Numbered from the stretch's first letter, positions 8,046-15,849 are shown. The stretch is DNA of 21,869 nt from JBDZUZ01 sp040255445 (GCA_040255445.1 JBDZUZ010000052.1:1-21869), one strand, 5' to 3'. Translations and numbers: made by a program. Notes: generated from the letters alone by a model not told the origin.

Positions 8046-8297
8046 ATGGCACGGCGGGGATTGTGGCGAGCGGGATGGATCGCGGCGTCGGTGTGCGCAG
8101 CGCTGGCGACACTGGCGGCGTGCGATCGCGGACGTCGCCTCGTCGAGGTCTACGACAACGGCCCGGTCGGCGCGCAACCGACATCAAATGGCTACTACAT
8201 CTGGGTCGGCAAAGACGATCTGCCGCCACCGGGGAACAGCTGGAAGCCGGTCGATTACGATGCGCTCACGCCAGAACAGCGTTCGAAGATCCGGTAG
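8046..8297 (+). CDS. Small predicted lipoprotein, 83 residues
   Basis: Begins at ATG 8046 behind GAGAGGGGA (8031-8039). The first 23 residues form a lipoprotein signal peptide: positive MARRGLWR, a hydrophobic core IAASVCAALATLA, and the lipobox LAAC ending at about C24. The mature chain would be only about 60 residues, polar with aromatic residues (NGYYIWVGKDDLPPP, NSWKPVDYD), and has no domain I recognise. It is tightly packed between the zinc-ribbon gene (17 nt) and the cupin gene (35 nt), so these three are probably co-transcribed. Confidence 0.65.
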   Translation: MARRGLWRAGWIAASVCAALATLAACDRGRRLVEVYDNGPVGAQPTSNGYYIWVGKDDLPPPGNSWKPVDYDALTPEQRSKIR

Positions 8298-8332
8298 TCC
8301 GCGGCGTCGTACCATCGTCCGGAGGAATCACC

Positions 8333-8719
8333 ATGCCGAACGACCGACTCCGCGAGCCCCCCGCCGAGCGATTTGATACCGCGAGCATCTTCCTCGATCT
8401 TCGCGAGCAGGCCGCGGCGATTCGTGCGGAAGCCGCGCCGGCCCGGCAAGGGCACCGCCAGAAGACGCTGTACAAGCACAACGCCCGGACTGTTGCGCTC
8501 TTCGTGCTCGAACCCGGCGGCGGCCTCGATGAGCACGCGACGAGCGGAACCGCGACCATCCACGCGATCGAGGGCGAGTTGATCGTCCGCGTTGGAGCCG
8601 ACACACGGCGGCTGTCCGCGGGCCAGTTGGTCATCCTCGCGCCGACCACGCGGCACGCGGTGCACGCCGCGGCGGATGCGCCTGCCGTGTTCCTGCTCGA
8701 CGTGTCGCTGGGGGCGTGA
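8333..8719 (+). CDS. Single-domain cupin protein
   Basis: 128 residues starting at ATG 8333 with a strong GGAGGA at 8321-8326. The core from about 52 to 125 has the cupin double-motif rhythm: LEPGGGLDEHATSGTATIHAIEGEL, then LSAGQLVILAPTTRHAVHA. In the usual metal-binding motif the first half holds H-x-H. Here H68 is present but the second position is T70, with another His at 77 and the second-motif H108. It may bind metal with altered ligands, or none. Small cupins of this type act as isomerases, dioxygenases or ligand sensors; nothing here decides which. Last gene of the plus-strand run, closed by the hairpin at 8742. Confidence 0.8.
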   Translation: MPNDRLREPPAERFDTASIFLDLREQAAAIRAEAAPARQGHRQKTLYKHNARTVALFVLEPGGGLDEHATSGTATIHAIEGELIVRVGADTRRLSAGQLVILAPTTRHAVHAAADAPAVFLLDVSLGA

Positions 8720-8741
8720 GCGCCCAGGTGGCAAAACGAGA

Positions 8742-8766
8742 CGGCGGCGCCCGAAGAGCGCCGCCG
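8742..8766. terminator. Bidirectional terminator between cupin and lipoprotein genes
   Basis: Perfect 9-bp stem CGGCGGCGC (8742-8750) / GCGCCGCCG (8758-8766) with loop CCGAAGA. It lies 22 nt after the cupin stop and 28 nt beyond the minus-strand lipoprotein stop. Read on the minus strand it is followed by TCTCGTTTTG, so termination should be stronger in that direction. Confidence 0.7.
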
Positions 8767-8794
8767 CCGATGGTCATCAGATGTCTCGCCGCGA

Positions 8795-9064
8795 TCACTT
8801 CGCCTTCGCGAGCTTCTCTTCCTTCTGCGCATCGGAGAGCATGTTCCAGTCGTTGATGCAGCCGGGGCAGCAGAAGGCGACCTTCTGTCCCTTGTACATC
8901 GTGTAGACGTCGGTGTTGAGCGTGTCGGCGGGAACGATCGGGCACTTGGTGTTGACAGCCTTCATCGCGCCGGCCGAAGCGCCGTCGTTCTTCTGCGTCG
9001 AGTTGCAGCCGGTGACCGCCAGCGCCATCGCCGCGACCGCCACGCCCATGATCAGAGTCTTCAT
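8795..9064 (-). CDS. Lipoprotein with TRASH/YHS-like cysteine cluster
   Basis: 89 residues. The signal peptide MKTLIMGVAVAAMALAVTGC ends in lipobox VTGC with C20 as the lipidated residue. The mature part has C41 in TKCPIVPAD and a CCPGC cluster (C65, C66, C69) in VAFCCPGCINDW, followed by a short lysine-rich helix. This spacing matches small TRASH/YHS-type domains thought to bind heavy metals such as copper. An envelope-anchored metal sensor or scavenger is a reasonable inference. AAGGGAG a few nucleotides upstream of ATG acts as Shine-Dalgarno. It lies 78 nt downstream of the ABC exporter on the same strand, so co-transcription is possible; it also has a possible TACAAC -10 box in that gap. 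The terminator at 8742 follows. Confidence 0.85.
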   Translation of the reverse strand: MKTLIMGVAVAAMALAVTGCNSTQKNDGASAGAMKAVNTKCPIVPADTLNTDVYTMYKGQKVAFCCPGCINDWNMLSDAQKEEKLAKAK

Positions 9065-9142
9065 CGTGTGCTCCCTTGAGATTCGAACCGTTGTACGCCG
9101 CCTCGCCGCGGCCGGGCCGGATGGTATTCGCCGCAGCGCGGC

Positions 9143-11161
9143 TCAGCCGCCGCCGACGGCCTCCCGCTGCTCATCTTCCTCGCGATCGGCCTCGTGCCCC
9201 TCGATCTGCCGCCGGAGCAGCTCGGCGTAGCGGCCGCCGCGGGCGAGGAGCTCCTCGTGCGGCCCGACCTCGAGGATGCGGCCCTCCTCCATCACCACGA
9301 TGCGGTCGGCGTTCCGCACCGTGCTCAGCCGGTGGGCGATGACGAAGCTGGTCCGGTCCTCCATCAGCCGCGACAGACTCTTCTGGATCAGCGCTTCGCT
9401 CTCGCTGTCGAGGTTGCTGGTGGCTTCATCCAGGATGAGGATGCGGGGGTCGGCCAGCACCGCGCGGGCGATGGCGATCCGCTGCTTCTGCCCACCGCTG
9501 AGCCGCACGCCGCGTTCGCCGATGATCGTCTCGTAGCCGTGCTCGAGCTCGGAGATGAACCCATCGGCGTTGGCGGCCCGCGCTGCGGCGACGATCTCTT
9601 CGGACACCGCCTCCTTGTTGCCGTAGGCGATGTTCTCGGCCACCGTGCCGTCGAACAGGAAGACATCCTGCTCGACGATGCCCAGAAGGTCGCGGTAGCT
9701 CTCGACGTCGATGTCCTTGAGATCGCGTCCATCCAGCAGGACGCGGCCGGAGGATGGGTCGTAGAACCGCGCGATCAGGTTGCAGAGCGTCGTCTTGCCC
9801 GAGCCGGAGCGGCCGATCAGTGCGATCCGCTCCCCGGGCCGCACAGCGAGGGAGACGCCGCGGATGACCGGATCGGCTGGCGGGGGCGTGACGCCGTCGC
9901 GTTCCTCGTGGCGGGTGAGCACGCGGGGGTAGCTGAACCAGACATCCTCGAGCGTGAGCGCGCCCAGGGTCTGGCCCCGCTCGATGCGGATGCCGGTCCG
10001 GCGGCCGCCGAACTCCTGCTCCTCGCCCAGAAGATCGAGCACACGGTCGAGCGCGGCGAGGTTGTTCTGGATATTCGCCGCGGTCGCCGTGAGCGTCTCG
10101 AGCGGACCCAGCAGCATGAGCAGGTAGGTCGAGAACATCATGACATCGCCGATCGTCAGCGTGCCCTTGATCACCTGCATGCCGCCATAGATGAGCACCG
10201 CCGCAGACGCGGCCGGGATCATCACCGCCCACGCCGACTCGATCATCCGCGACCACCACCAGATCAGGATCTCGATGCGGGCCATGTAGTGCTGCCCGCG
10301 GGTGAAGCGGTCCGATTCGGACCGCTCGCGGTTGAAGCCGCGGACGATGCGCATGCCGCCGAAGGCCTCGGTCACCGCGCCGTCGATCCCCTGGCGGACG
10401 TACTTGGTGTCGCGCGCGAGCGGGCGGATGCGGCCGATCCAGGTCTTGTGCGTGATCCACACCGCGGGAATGAGCATGAGCGAGCCCGCGAGCAGACGCC
10501 AGTCAACCCACGCGAGCACGATCAGCGTGCCTGTGAGCTGCACGATCGCCCGCCACGGGTTGTAGACCATGCTGAAGAGCAGTTCGCCCGCGAGCCCGGC
10601 GTCCTCACGCAGCAGGCTCGACATGCCGCCGCTCTTGTACGCCTGGATGCGGTGGAGCGGGAGCTTGACCGCGTGCTCGAAGGCTTTGCGGCGGATGCGG
10701 ACCTGCACCCGCTTGGTGACGCGGGTCATCTGCCAGCGGCCCGAGGTGCCCAGCACCACCGCCACCAGCGCGAGACCGACCACCACGAGGCCCAGCCACC
10801 ACAGGAGGCCCATGCGGTCGGCCGGCACGCCGAACATCTCGCGCGCCCACATCGGCACCCCCTCGGGGCCCGGGCTGTCCGTCAGCGCGTAATCGATCGC
10901 GATCTTGGTCGAGGCGGGGATCACCAGGCCCACAGCAGTCGTGACCGAGAGGGTGGCGAGCGCGAAGTAGATCGCGCCGCGGTGGCCTCTGGTCAGTGCC
11001 CAGAACCGACTGAACAGATCAACGAATGTCCGGCTCCGCTTCAGCCGATCCGGGGCCTTGGCGCCCGGCTCCGCGACGACCTGCTCGCGGTTTCTGGAGG
11101 CCCTGCGGCGTTCGAGATACTGGCGGTAGCGGGCGCGACTGCTCGAGCGCCTTGGAAGCAT
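9143..11161 (-). CDS. ABC exporter, fused permease and ATPase (MsbA-like)
   Basis: 672 residues from ATG 11161. A GTG at 11191 would add ten residues but lies upstream of the TACGAT box, so I prefer the ATG. A basic 50-residue N-terminus precedes a six-helix type-IV exporter membrane domain (about 60-360). The ATPase domain has Walker A GRSGSGKTT at 450-458, Q-loop Q498, signature LSGGQ at 554-558, Walker B ILILDE at 574-579 and H-loop H610, so all catalytic motifs are present. It should work as a homodimer in the inner membrane. The layout is that of MsbA and lipid or multidrug exporters; substrate unknown. There is an insertion of about 20 residues (ERDGVTPPPADP region) early in the ATPase domain. 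The C-terminus is acidic then glycine-rich. Divergent from the M24 peptidase gene. Confidence 0.93.
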   Translation of the reverse strand: MLPRRSSSRARYRQYLERRRASRNREQVVAEPGAKAPDRLKRSRTFVDLFSRFWALTRGHRGAIYFALATLSVTTAVGLVIPASTKIAIDYALTDSPGPEGVPMWAREMFGVPADRMGLLWWLGLVVVGLALVAVVLGTSGRWQMTRVTKRVQVRIRRKAFEHAVKLPLHRIQAYKSGGMSSLLREDAGLAGELLFSMVYNPWRAIVQLTGTLIVLAWVDWRLLAGSLMLIPAVWITHKTWIGRIRPLARDTKYVRQGIDGAVTEAFGGMRIVRGFNRERSESDRFTRGQHYMARIEILIWWWSRMIESAWAVMIPAASAAVLIYGGMQVIKGTLTIGDVMMFSTYLLMLLGPLETLTATAANIQNNLAALDRVLDLLGEEQEFGGRRTGIRIERGQTLGALTLEDVWFSYPRVLTRHEERDGVTPPPADPVIRGVSLAVRPGERIALIGRSGSGKTTLCNLIARFYDPSSGRVLLDGRDLKDIDVESYRDLLGIVEQDVFLFDGTVAENIAYGNKEAVSEEIVAAARAANADGFISELEHGYETIIGERGVRLSGGQKQRIAIARAVLADPRILILDEATSNLDSESEALIQKSLSRLMEDRTSFVIAHRLSTVRNADRIVVMEEGRILEVGPHEELLARGGRYAELLRRQIEGHEADREEDEQREAVGGG

Positions 11162-11167
11162 GCGGCA

Positions 11168-11173
11168 ATCGTA
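11168..11173 (-). promoter_or_regulatory. -10-like box TACGAT for leaderless ABC exporter mRNA
   Basis: On the minus strand TACGAT is followed by 6 nt (TGCCGC) and ATG 11161, with no Shine-Dalgarno. It is only 24 bp from the oppositely oriented box of the M24 gene at 11198-11203. Confidence 0.5.
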
Positions 11174-11197
11174 GGGATCACCGCCCCCCACCGCCGG

Positions 11198-11203
11198 TAC
11201 ACT
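11198..11203 (+). promoter_or_regulatory. -10-like box TACACT for leaderless M24 peptidase mRNA
   Basis: TACACT lies 8 nt (TGCCCGCG) before ATG 11212, with no Shine-Dalgarno. The sequence TAC[AC]CTTGCCCG is shared with the folP promoter at 4411. Confidence 0.55.
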
Positions 11204-11211
11204 TGCCCGCG

Positions 11212-12399
11212 ATGAACACCAAAGAACTGCAGTCCTACATGGCCCAGCAGCGGATCGACGGCTGGCTCATCCATGACTTCCGCGGCAGCAACGCTGTCTT
11301 CGCCCGCATGCTGGGCGGCAAGAAGTGGACCACCCGCCGTTGCGATCTGTTCATCCCCGCAACCGGCGAGCCGACTCTGCTCTGCCACGGGATCGATGCG
11401 TCGACGCTCGAGGCCGCAGCGGCGGGCATCGGGGCCCGGCTGGTCAAGTACCTCTCCTGGAGCCAGATGCACGATGAGCTCCGCTGCCTCCTCTCGGGTC
11501 GCGACCGCATCGCGATGGAATACGCCCCCGGCTGCACGCTCCCGGTCGTCGGTACGGTCGATGCCGGCACCGTCGAGCTCATCCGCTCCTTCGGTGCGCA
11601 GGTCGTCTCTTCGGCCAACCTGATCCAGATCTCGATCGCGATCTGGTCGAAGGATGCGGTCGCCAAGCACCAGATCGCCGCGGACAAAGTCAACCAGATC
11701 AAGGACGAGGCGTTCAGGTTCATCGGCGACAAGCTGAAAGCCGGGGCGAAGGTCCTGGAGCACGAAGCGCAGGCGTTCATCATGAGCCGCTTCAAGGCCG
11801 AGGGCCTCGAGACGCCCGATGAGCCGATCGTCGCCGCCAACGCGCACAGCGGCGACCCCCACTACGCCCCCGGCGCTGATCACCCGCACGAGATCAAGAA
11901 GGGCGACTGGGTGCTGATCGACCTCTGGGCCCGCGTCCCCGGCGATGAGAACATCTACGCCGACATCACCTGGGTCGGCTTCGCGGGCGAGACGCCCAGC
12001 GAACGCCACCGTGCCGTCTTCGAGACGGTGAAAGCAGCACGCGACGCCGCGGTCGATGCCGCCCGCGCCGCGTTCGCCGCGAAGCAGCCGATCCAGGGCT
12101 GGCAGCTCGACGACGCCGCAATGAAGCCCATCATCGACGGCGGCTACAAGGAGTTCATCCGCCACCGCACCGGGCACAGCCTCTCGCCGGGCGCGATGGT
12201 CCACGGCGTGGGCGTGAACCTCGACAACCTCGAGACGCACGACACCCGCGAGGTGCTCCCGGGCGTGGGCTACACGATCGAGCCGGGCATCTACACGCCC
12301 GAGTTCGGCGTGCGTCTCGAAATCAATGTCTATCAGGACCCGGCGAAGGGGCCGGTGATCACCAGCCAGGTGCAGAAGGACATCATCCGGATTTGCTGA
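11212..12399 (+). CDS. M24 family metallopeptidase (Xaa-Pro aminopeptidase type)
   Basis: 395 residues. The N-terminal creatinase-like domain (about 1-150) begins LQSYMAQQRIDGWLIHDFRGSN; the C-terminal pita-bread domain follows. The expected five dinuclear-metal ligands are visible: D237 (VLIDLW), D251 (YADITW), H322 (RTGHSLSPG), E357 (TIEPGIY) and E370 (VRLEINV). The first two ligands are 14 apart, slightly more than usual. The enzyme family removes N-terminal residues ahead of proline; some members are prolidases or creatinase relatives, and I cannot separate these from sequence alone. Cytoplasmic, no signal. The start follows the TACACT box; longer in-frame readings upstream run back over the ABC gene. 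It is convergent with the CvpA-like gene, with 51 nt between stop codons. Confidence 0.92.
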   Translation: MNTKELQSYMAQQRIDGWLIHDFRGSNAVFARMLGGKKWTTRRCDLFIPATGEPTLLCHGIDASTLEAAAAGIGARLVKYLSWSQMHDELRCLLSGRDRIAMEYAPGCTLPVVGTVDAGTVELIRSFGAQVVSSANLIQISIAIWSKDAVAKHQIAADKVNQIKDEAFRFIGDKLKAGAKVLEHEAQAFIMSRFKAEGLETPDEPIVAANAHSGDPHYAPGADHPHEIKKGDWVLIDLWARVPGDENIYADITWVGFAGETPSERHRAVFETVKAARDAAVDAARAAFAAKQPIQGWQLDDAAMKPIIDGGYKEFIRHRTGHSLSPGAMVHGVGVNLDNLETHDTREVLPGVGYTIEPGIYTPEFGVRLEINVYQDPAKGPVITSQVQKDIIRIC

Positions 12400-12413
12400 G
12401 GCAACCGGCGCCC

Positions 12414-12458
12414 GTCCGGCTCAAGCCGGTCTGGCTCAACCCCCTCCGCCTCAACCGG
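12414..12458 (+). repeat. Three tandem 15-bp imperfect repeats at a convergent junction
   Basis: GTCCGGCTCAAGCCG (12414), GTCTGGCTCAACCCC (12429) and CTCCGCCTCAACCGG (12444) share the frame and the CTCAA core; GTCCGG at 12459 starts a partial fourth. The array runs from the gap after the M24 stop into the last codons of the CvpA-like gene (stop at 12451-12453). The first unit can fold as CCGGC-TCAA-GCCGG. No T-run is present. Confidence 0.6.
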
Positions 12459-13479
12459 GTCCGGTCTTCACCCGCGCCCGGGCCTCCCGGATCGCCGCCT
12501 TCAGTTCCGCGGCGAGGGGCGTCACATCCCGGACCACCGTGGTGTTGTCGAGGATCTCGATCGACACCGGGCTGTTGAGGAACTCCGCGATCTCGCTTGG
12601 ATCGACGCTCTCATCGGCGAACATCGCCGCGAGGTCCGGCGCGTTCTGGACACGGTTCATCGCGTCCACCACCGAGGGCATCTCCTGCAGCCGGATCATT
12701 ACCGGCGTCTGGAGCAGCCACTCCAACGCCTCCTGGTCTCGCGAGATTGCCGAGAAGTCGGTCATCAGCGTGAGAAGCTCGGACTCGGGCAGCGGGTTGG
12801 TCGCCTCAACGACCCCGCCGAGCGCCGACTCGCGCACCGCCTCGGCCATGCGCACCGCGACCTTTGCGGCGGGCGTTGGCTCGACGCCCAGCGCGACATC
12901 ATCCTCGACGCGGGCCCGCGCGATCGGCTCCATCGCGACCGGCGCCCACAGGAGCATCAGCGCGAGCAGCACCCCTTCGATCCCGCCGATGGCGCCGCCG
13001 GCGTACCGGTCCCACACCCGCCACGCGGGGCGGCCCTTCATCACCTTCCGGCCGACCACCGCTCCGATACCCCACCCGAGCACGACCAGCACCAGCCCGA
13101 CCACCGCGATGCTGATCACCCGGTTCATCACGCCGCCGGTCCCGGCGATGCCGCCGATGACGCCCTCGAGCGCGGGCCCGACGGTCGGCGCGAGCAGCAT
13201 CGCCAGCAGCATGCCGATGACCAGGCCCGTGATCTCCGCCGCGCCCCGCCACAATCCCTGCAGCGCGGCCAGCACGATGAGCCCGGCGAAGAGCTTTACC
13301 GGGAGCGAACCCAGCGCGATGAAGGGGATCGCCAGCAGCACCAGCCCGCCGGCGACGTACAGGAGCGGGCGCGAGTTCGCGGACCGCTCGGGGCGCGCCG
13401 CGGCGGCCGCCGGTTGTGCGGGCCGGCCCCCGGCGGGGCGTGGACGGATCGGTTGAGACCGCGGGTCGGTGCTGGGCAT
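12451..13479 (-). CDS. CvpA-family membrane protein
   Basis: 342 residues. A proline/alanine-rich cytoplasmic start (1-37) is followed by about four to five membrane helices between 38 and 200, including LLYVAGGLVLLAIPFIAL, KLFAGLIVLAALQGL and VISIAVVGLVLVVLGWGIG. The short GLWRGAAEITGLVIGMLLA segment matches the family pattern of a helix, a glycine turn and re-entry. CvpA (named for colicin V export in E. coli) is an inner-membrane protein whose molecular role is unsettled. The last 140 residues are soluble, acidic and helical, longer than in typical CvpA, and unassigned. It lies 136 nt downstream of speA on the same strand but has its own TACCTT start box. Confidence 0.75.
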   Translation of the reverse strand: MPSTDPRSQPIRPRPAGGRPAQPAAAAARPERSANSRPLLYVAGGLVLLAIPFIALGSLPVKLFAGLIVLAALQGLWRGAAEITGLVIGMLLAMLLAPTVGPALEGVIGGIAGTGGVMNRVISIAVVGLVLVVLGWGIGAVVGRKVMKGRPAWRVWDRYAGGAIGGIEGVLLALMLLWAPVAMEPIARARVEDDVALGVEPTPAAKVAVRMAEAVRESALGGVVEATNPLPESELLTLMTDFSAISRDQEALEWLLQTPVMIRLQEMPSVVDAMNRVQNAPDLAAMFADESVDPSEIAEFLNSPVSIEILDNTTVVRDVTPLAAELKAAIREARARVKTGPG

Positions 13480-13487
13480 GGCCGCAG

Positions 13488-13493
13488 AAGGTA
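13488..13493 (-). promoter_or_regulatory. -10-like box TACCTT for leaderless CvpA-like mRNA
   Basis: On the minus strand TACCTT is followed by 8 nt (CTGCGGCC) and ATG 13479. No Shine-Dalgarno is visible, matching the pattern at folP, M24, the ABC exporter and M60. Confidence 0.5.
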
Positions 13494-13615
13494 CCAGCCA
13501 GCCAGAGAACTTCCCAGCGGATCAGGCAGGGCGTTGCTCAAGATTCGCTCGCGGCCGGTCCGGGAACCCGCGGCGGCATCACCCTTCGAGGCCGCGGTCA
13601 CCGCTCAGGGCCGCT

Positions 13616-15637
13616 TCAGCCCTCGAGATAGGTGTACCCCTCGAGCCCGTCGTCGTAGAACTTGAGCAGGCTCTTGCCCTCGGCGACGGTCAGGCGGCCC
13701 TGCTTGCTGGCGGCCTCGATGTCCTGCCGCATGGCCCGCTTCAGGTCCGCGACGTCGTACTGCACATACGCCAGCACTTCCTCGACGGTGTCGCCCTCGA
13801 TGACCTCATCGATCTCCCACTCGCCGTTATCGTCGAGCGAGATGTGCACCGCGTGGGTGTCGCCCAGCAGGTTGTGCAGATCGCCGAGGATCTCCTGGTA
13901 CGCGCCCAGCAGGAACACGCCCAGGTAGTACGGTTCGTAGCCGATCTGACCCGCGGCGAGCGGCTTGAGGTCGTGCAGTTCGAGCGTCTTCTTGTCGATC
14001 CGCTTGTCGACGAAGTGGTCGACCTTGCCGTCCGAATCGCAGGTGATGTCCGCGAGGATGCCGCGGCGGGTCGGCTGCTCGCTCAGGCGGTGGATCGGCG
14101 TGATCGGGAAGAGCTGATCGATCGCCCAGGAATCGGGCATGCTCTGGAACAGCGAGAAGTTGCAGAAGTAGATGTCGCTGAGCAGTTCGGGCAGCGCCTC
14201 GAACTCCTCGGGAAGGTCGCCCTTCTTGCTGGCCTTCTCGAGCAGCTTGTGGCCGATCGCCCAGAAGAGCTGCTCCGCCGCGGCCCGCATCGCGAGCGTC
14301 ATGTACCCCAGGCTGAAGAGGCTCATCGCCTCATCGCGGGCCTGCGTGGCGTCGTGGTACGCCTCGAGCAGGTTCCGGTCGGTGAGGTTCTGGTACGCCT
14401 CCATGAGGTCGAGCACCGGCTGGGGCACCTGGCCCCGGCCGCGGCTGGTCTCGCCGCTGTTCTTCTCGGCCTCCATCGCGTCCTGGATCGCCTTGAGGTC
14501 AGGGTTGGACTCGAAGCGGCTGGTCCCCAGCACGTCCATGATCAGCACGCTCGAGTACGCGACCATCGCACGGCCCGACTCGCTGATGATCCGCGGGTGC
14601 GCCACCTCCGATGCATCGCACACGCTCTTAATGCGGTAGACCACATCCTGCGCGTACTCCGCGACCGTGTAGTTGATGCTGCTCGACCACGCCGACTGGC
14701 TGCCGTCGTAATCGACGCCCATGCCGCCGCCGATATCCAGCATCGTCAGCCCCGCGCCGGCCTTGACCAGTTCGCAGTAGATGTGCGCCAGCTCGTTGAC
14801 CGCGTTCTTGAAGACGCGGATGTCGTAGAGCTGGCTGCCCACGTGGCAGTGCAAGAGGTTCAGGCAGTCGAGCATCCCGTGCTTCTTGAGATACTCAACC
14901 GCCTTGAGCACCTCGCTCACGAACAGGCCGAACTTGCTGCGCACGCCCGCCGAGCCCTCCCACCGGCCCGCGCCGCGGCTCGATAGCTTCACGCGCAGGC
15001 CGATCTTCGGCCGCACGTTGTACTGCTTGGCGTACTTGACGATCAGCTCGAGCTCGCTGAACTTCTCGACCACCGGGATGATGTTCCGCCCCAGCTTGGT
15101 CGCGAGCGTCACCGTCTCGATGAACTCATCGTCCTTGAAGCCGTTGCAGATGATCGGCATGCCGTTCACGCCCGGGCCGCCGGCCGTCGCCGACAGGCCA
15201 AGCACCGCGATCAACTCGGGCTTGCTGCCCGCCTCGAGCCCGAAGTCGAGCTGCACCGCGAGATTGGCGATCTGCTCGCAGACGTGCCGCTGCTGGTTGA
15301 CCTTGATCGGGTAGACACACGAGTACCCGCCCTTGTACTGCTGCTCGGTGGTCGCATCGTCGAAGGCCTTGCGGATCTCCTTGAGGCGATGCACCAGGAT
15401 GTCGTTGAACCGCAACAGCACCGGCGTGTGGATGCCGCGTTCCTCGAGCCCCTTGACCACCTCGTGCAGGTCGATCTGCCTCGCGGCGTCCTTGGTCGGC
15501 AGCACGGTCACGTGCCCCTTGTCGTTGACGCCGACATAGCCCTTGCCCCAGTCGGGGATGCCGTAGAGCTGGGCGGAGTCGCCGGGGGTCCACTGGCCGT
15601 GGATGAAAGCGCTGCGGGGTGAGGAGATCGTGGCCAT
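13616..15637 (-). CDS. speA: Biosynthetic arginine decarboxylase
   Basis: Decarboxylates L-arginine to agmatine, the first step of one putrescine/spermidine route, using pyridoxal phosphate. 673 residues, close to the E. coli enzyme (658). The PLP lysine is K112 in YPIKVNQQ. The alanine-racemase-type barrel also shows HCHVGSQ, the phosphate-binding LDIGGGMGVDYDGS and SESGRAMVAYSSV. The C-terminal barrel carries C533 in ITCDSDG, the active-site cysteine supplied by the partner subunit. The start is ATG 15637 (MATISSPRSAF); the frame stays open to 15994, but that extension is Arg/Pro-rich and unlike the family. The 269-bp gap to the divergent M60 gene leaves room for a leader of up to about 200 nt. 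No agmatine-processing gene is next to it. Confidence 0.95.
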   Translation of the reverse strand: MATISSPRSAFIHGQWTPGDSAQLYGIPDWGKGYVGVNDKGHVTVLPTKDAARQIDLHEVVKGLEERGIHTPVLLRFNDILVHRLKEIRKAFDDATTEQQYKGGYSCVYPIKVNQQRHVCEQIANLAVQLDFGLEAGSKPELIAVLGLSATAGGPGVNGMPIICNGFKDDEFIETVTLATKLGRNIIPVVEKFSELELIVKYAKQYNVRPKIGLRVKLSSRGAGRWEGSAGVRSKFGLFVSEVLKAVEYLKKHGMLDCLNLLHCHVGSQLYDIRVFKNAVNELAHIYCELVKAGAGLTMLDIGGGMGVDYDGSQSAWSSSINYTVAEYAQDVVYRIKSVCDASEVAHPRIISESGRAMVAYSSVLIMDVLGTSRFESNPDLKAIQDAMEAEKNSGETSRGRGQVPQPVLDLMEAYQNLTDRNLLEAYHDATQARDEAMSLFSLGYMTLAMRAAAEQLFWAIGHKLLEKASKKGDLPEEFEALPELLSDIYFCNFSLFQSMPDSWAIDQLFPITPIHRLSEQPTRRGILADITCDSDGKVDHFVDKRIDKKTLELHDLKPLAAGQIGYEPYYLGVFLLGAYQEILGDLHNLLGDTHAVHISLDDNGEWEIDEVIEGDTVEEVLAYVQYDVADLKRAMRQDIEAASKQGRLTVAEGKSLLKFYDDGLEGYTYLEG

Positions 15638-15698
15638 GGGTGAGGATGTCGCTCCGGCGAAGAGGCGTGGCGTGAACGGGTTCGATTGTGAGTGAACG

Positions 15699-15727
15699 GC
15701 GGGCCGCGCTCTGCGCTTTGGCCCCGC
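15699..15727 (-). other. Potential structured element in the speA leader
   Basis: On the minus strand the segment reads GCGGGGCC-AAA-GCGC-AGA-GCGC-GGCCCGC, a hairpin with an inner GCGC/GCGC stem, an outer GC-rich stem, an internal AAA bulge and one unpaired G. It lies 62-90 nt upstream of the speA ATG. This may be chance in such GC-rich sequence, or a leader structure. Confidence 0.25.
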
Positions 15728-15843
15728 TCCGCGTTCGGATTCACCCGCCGCGGTCCCTCGCGTGCGGGTCGTTTGATCCGGAGCTGTCGCCCGCGGGCGA
15801 TGCCGGCCGCCACCTACGGCCGAACCCCGAACCACCGAAACAA

Positions 15844-15849
15844 AAGATA
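15844..15849 (-). promoter_or_regulatory. Possible -10 box (TATCTT) for speA
   Basis: The most AT-rich spot in the speA-M60 gap contains TATCTT on the minus strand. Transcription from there would begin near 15838, about 200 nt before the speA start. No clear -35 partner. Confidence 0.25.

Noticed and set aside
11162..11191. GTG 11191 as start of the ABC exporter
   Set aside because: It lies upstream of the TACGAT box and would overlap the divergent promoter; ATG 11161 fits the leaderless pattern.
9194..11215. 673-residue open frame opposite the ABC exporter
   Set aside because: The minus strand holds a complete set of ABC motifs; the plus frame is low-complexity His/Asp/Arg sequence typical of shadows.
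13469..14986. 505-residue plus-strand frame over speA
   Set aside because: Leu/Val/His/Arg-rich antisense frame with no recognisable domain; SpeA motifs lie on the other strand.
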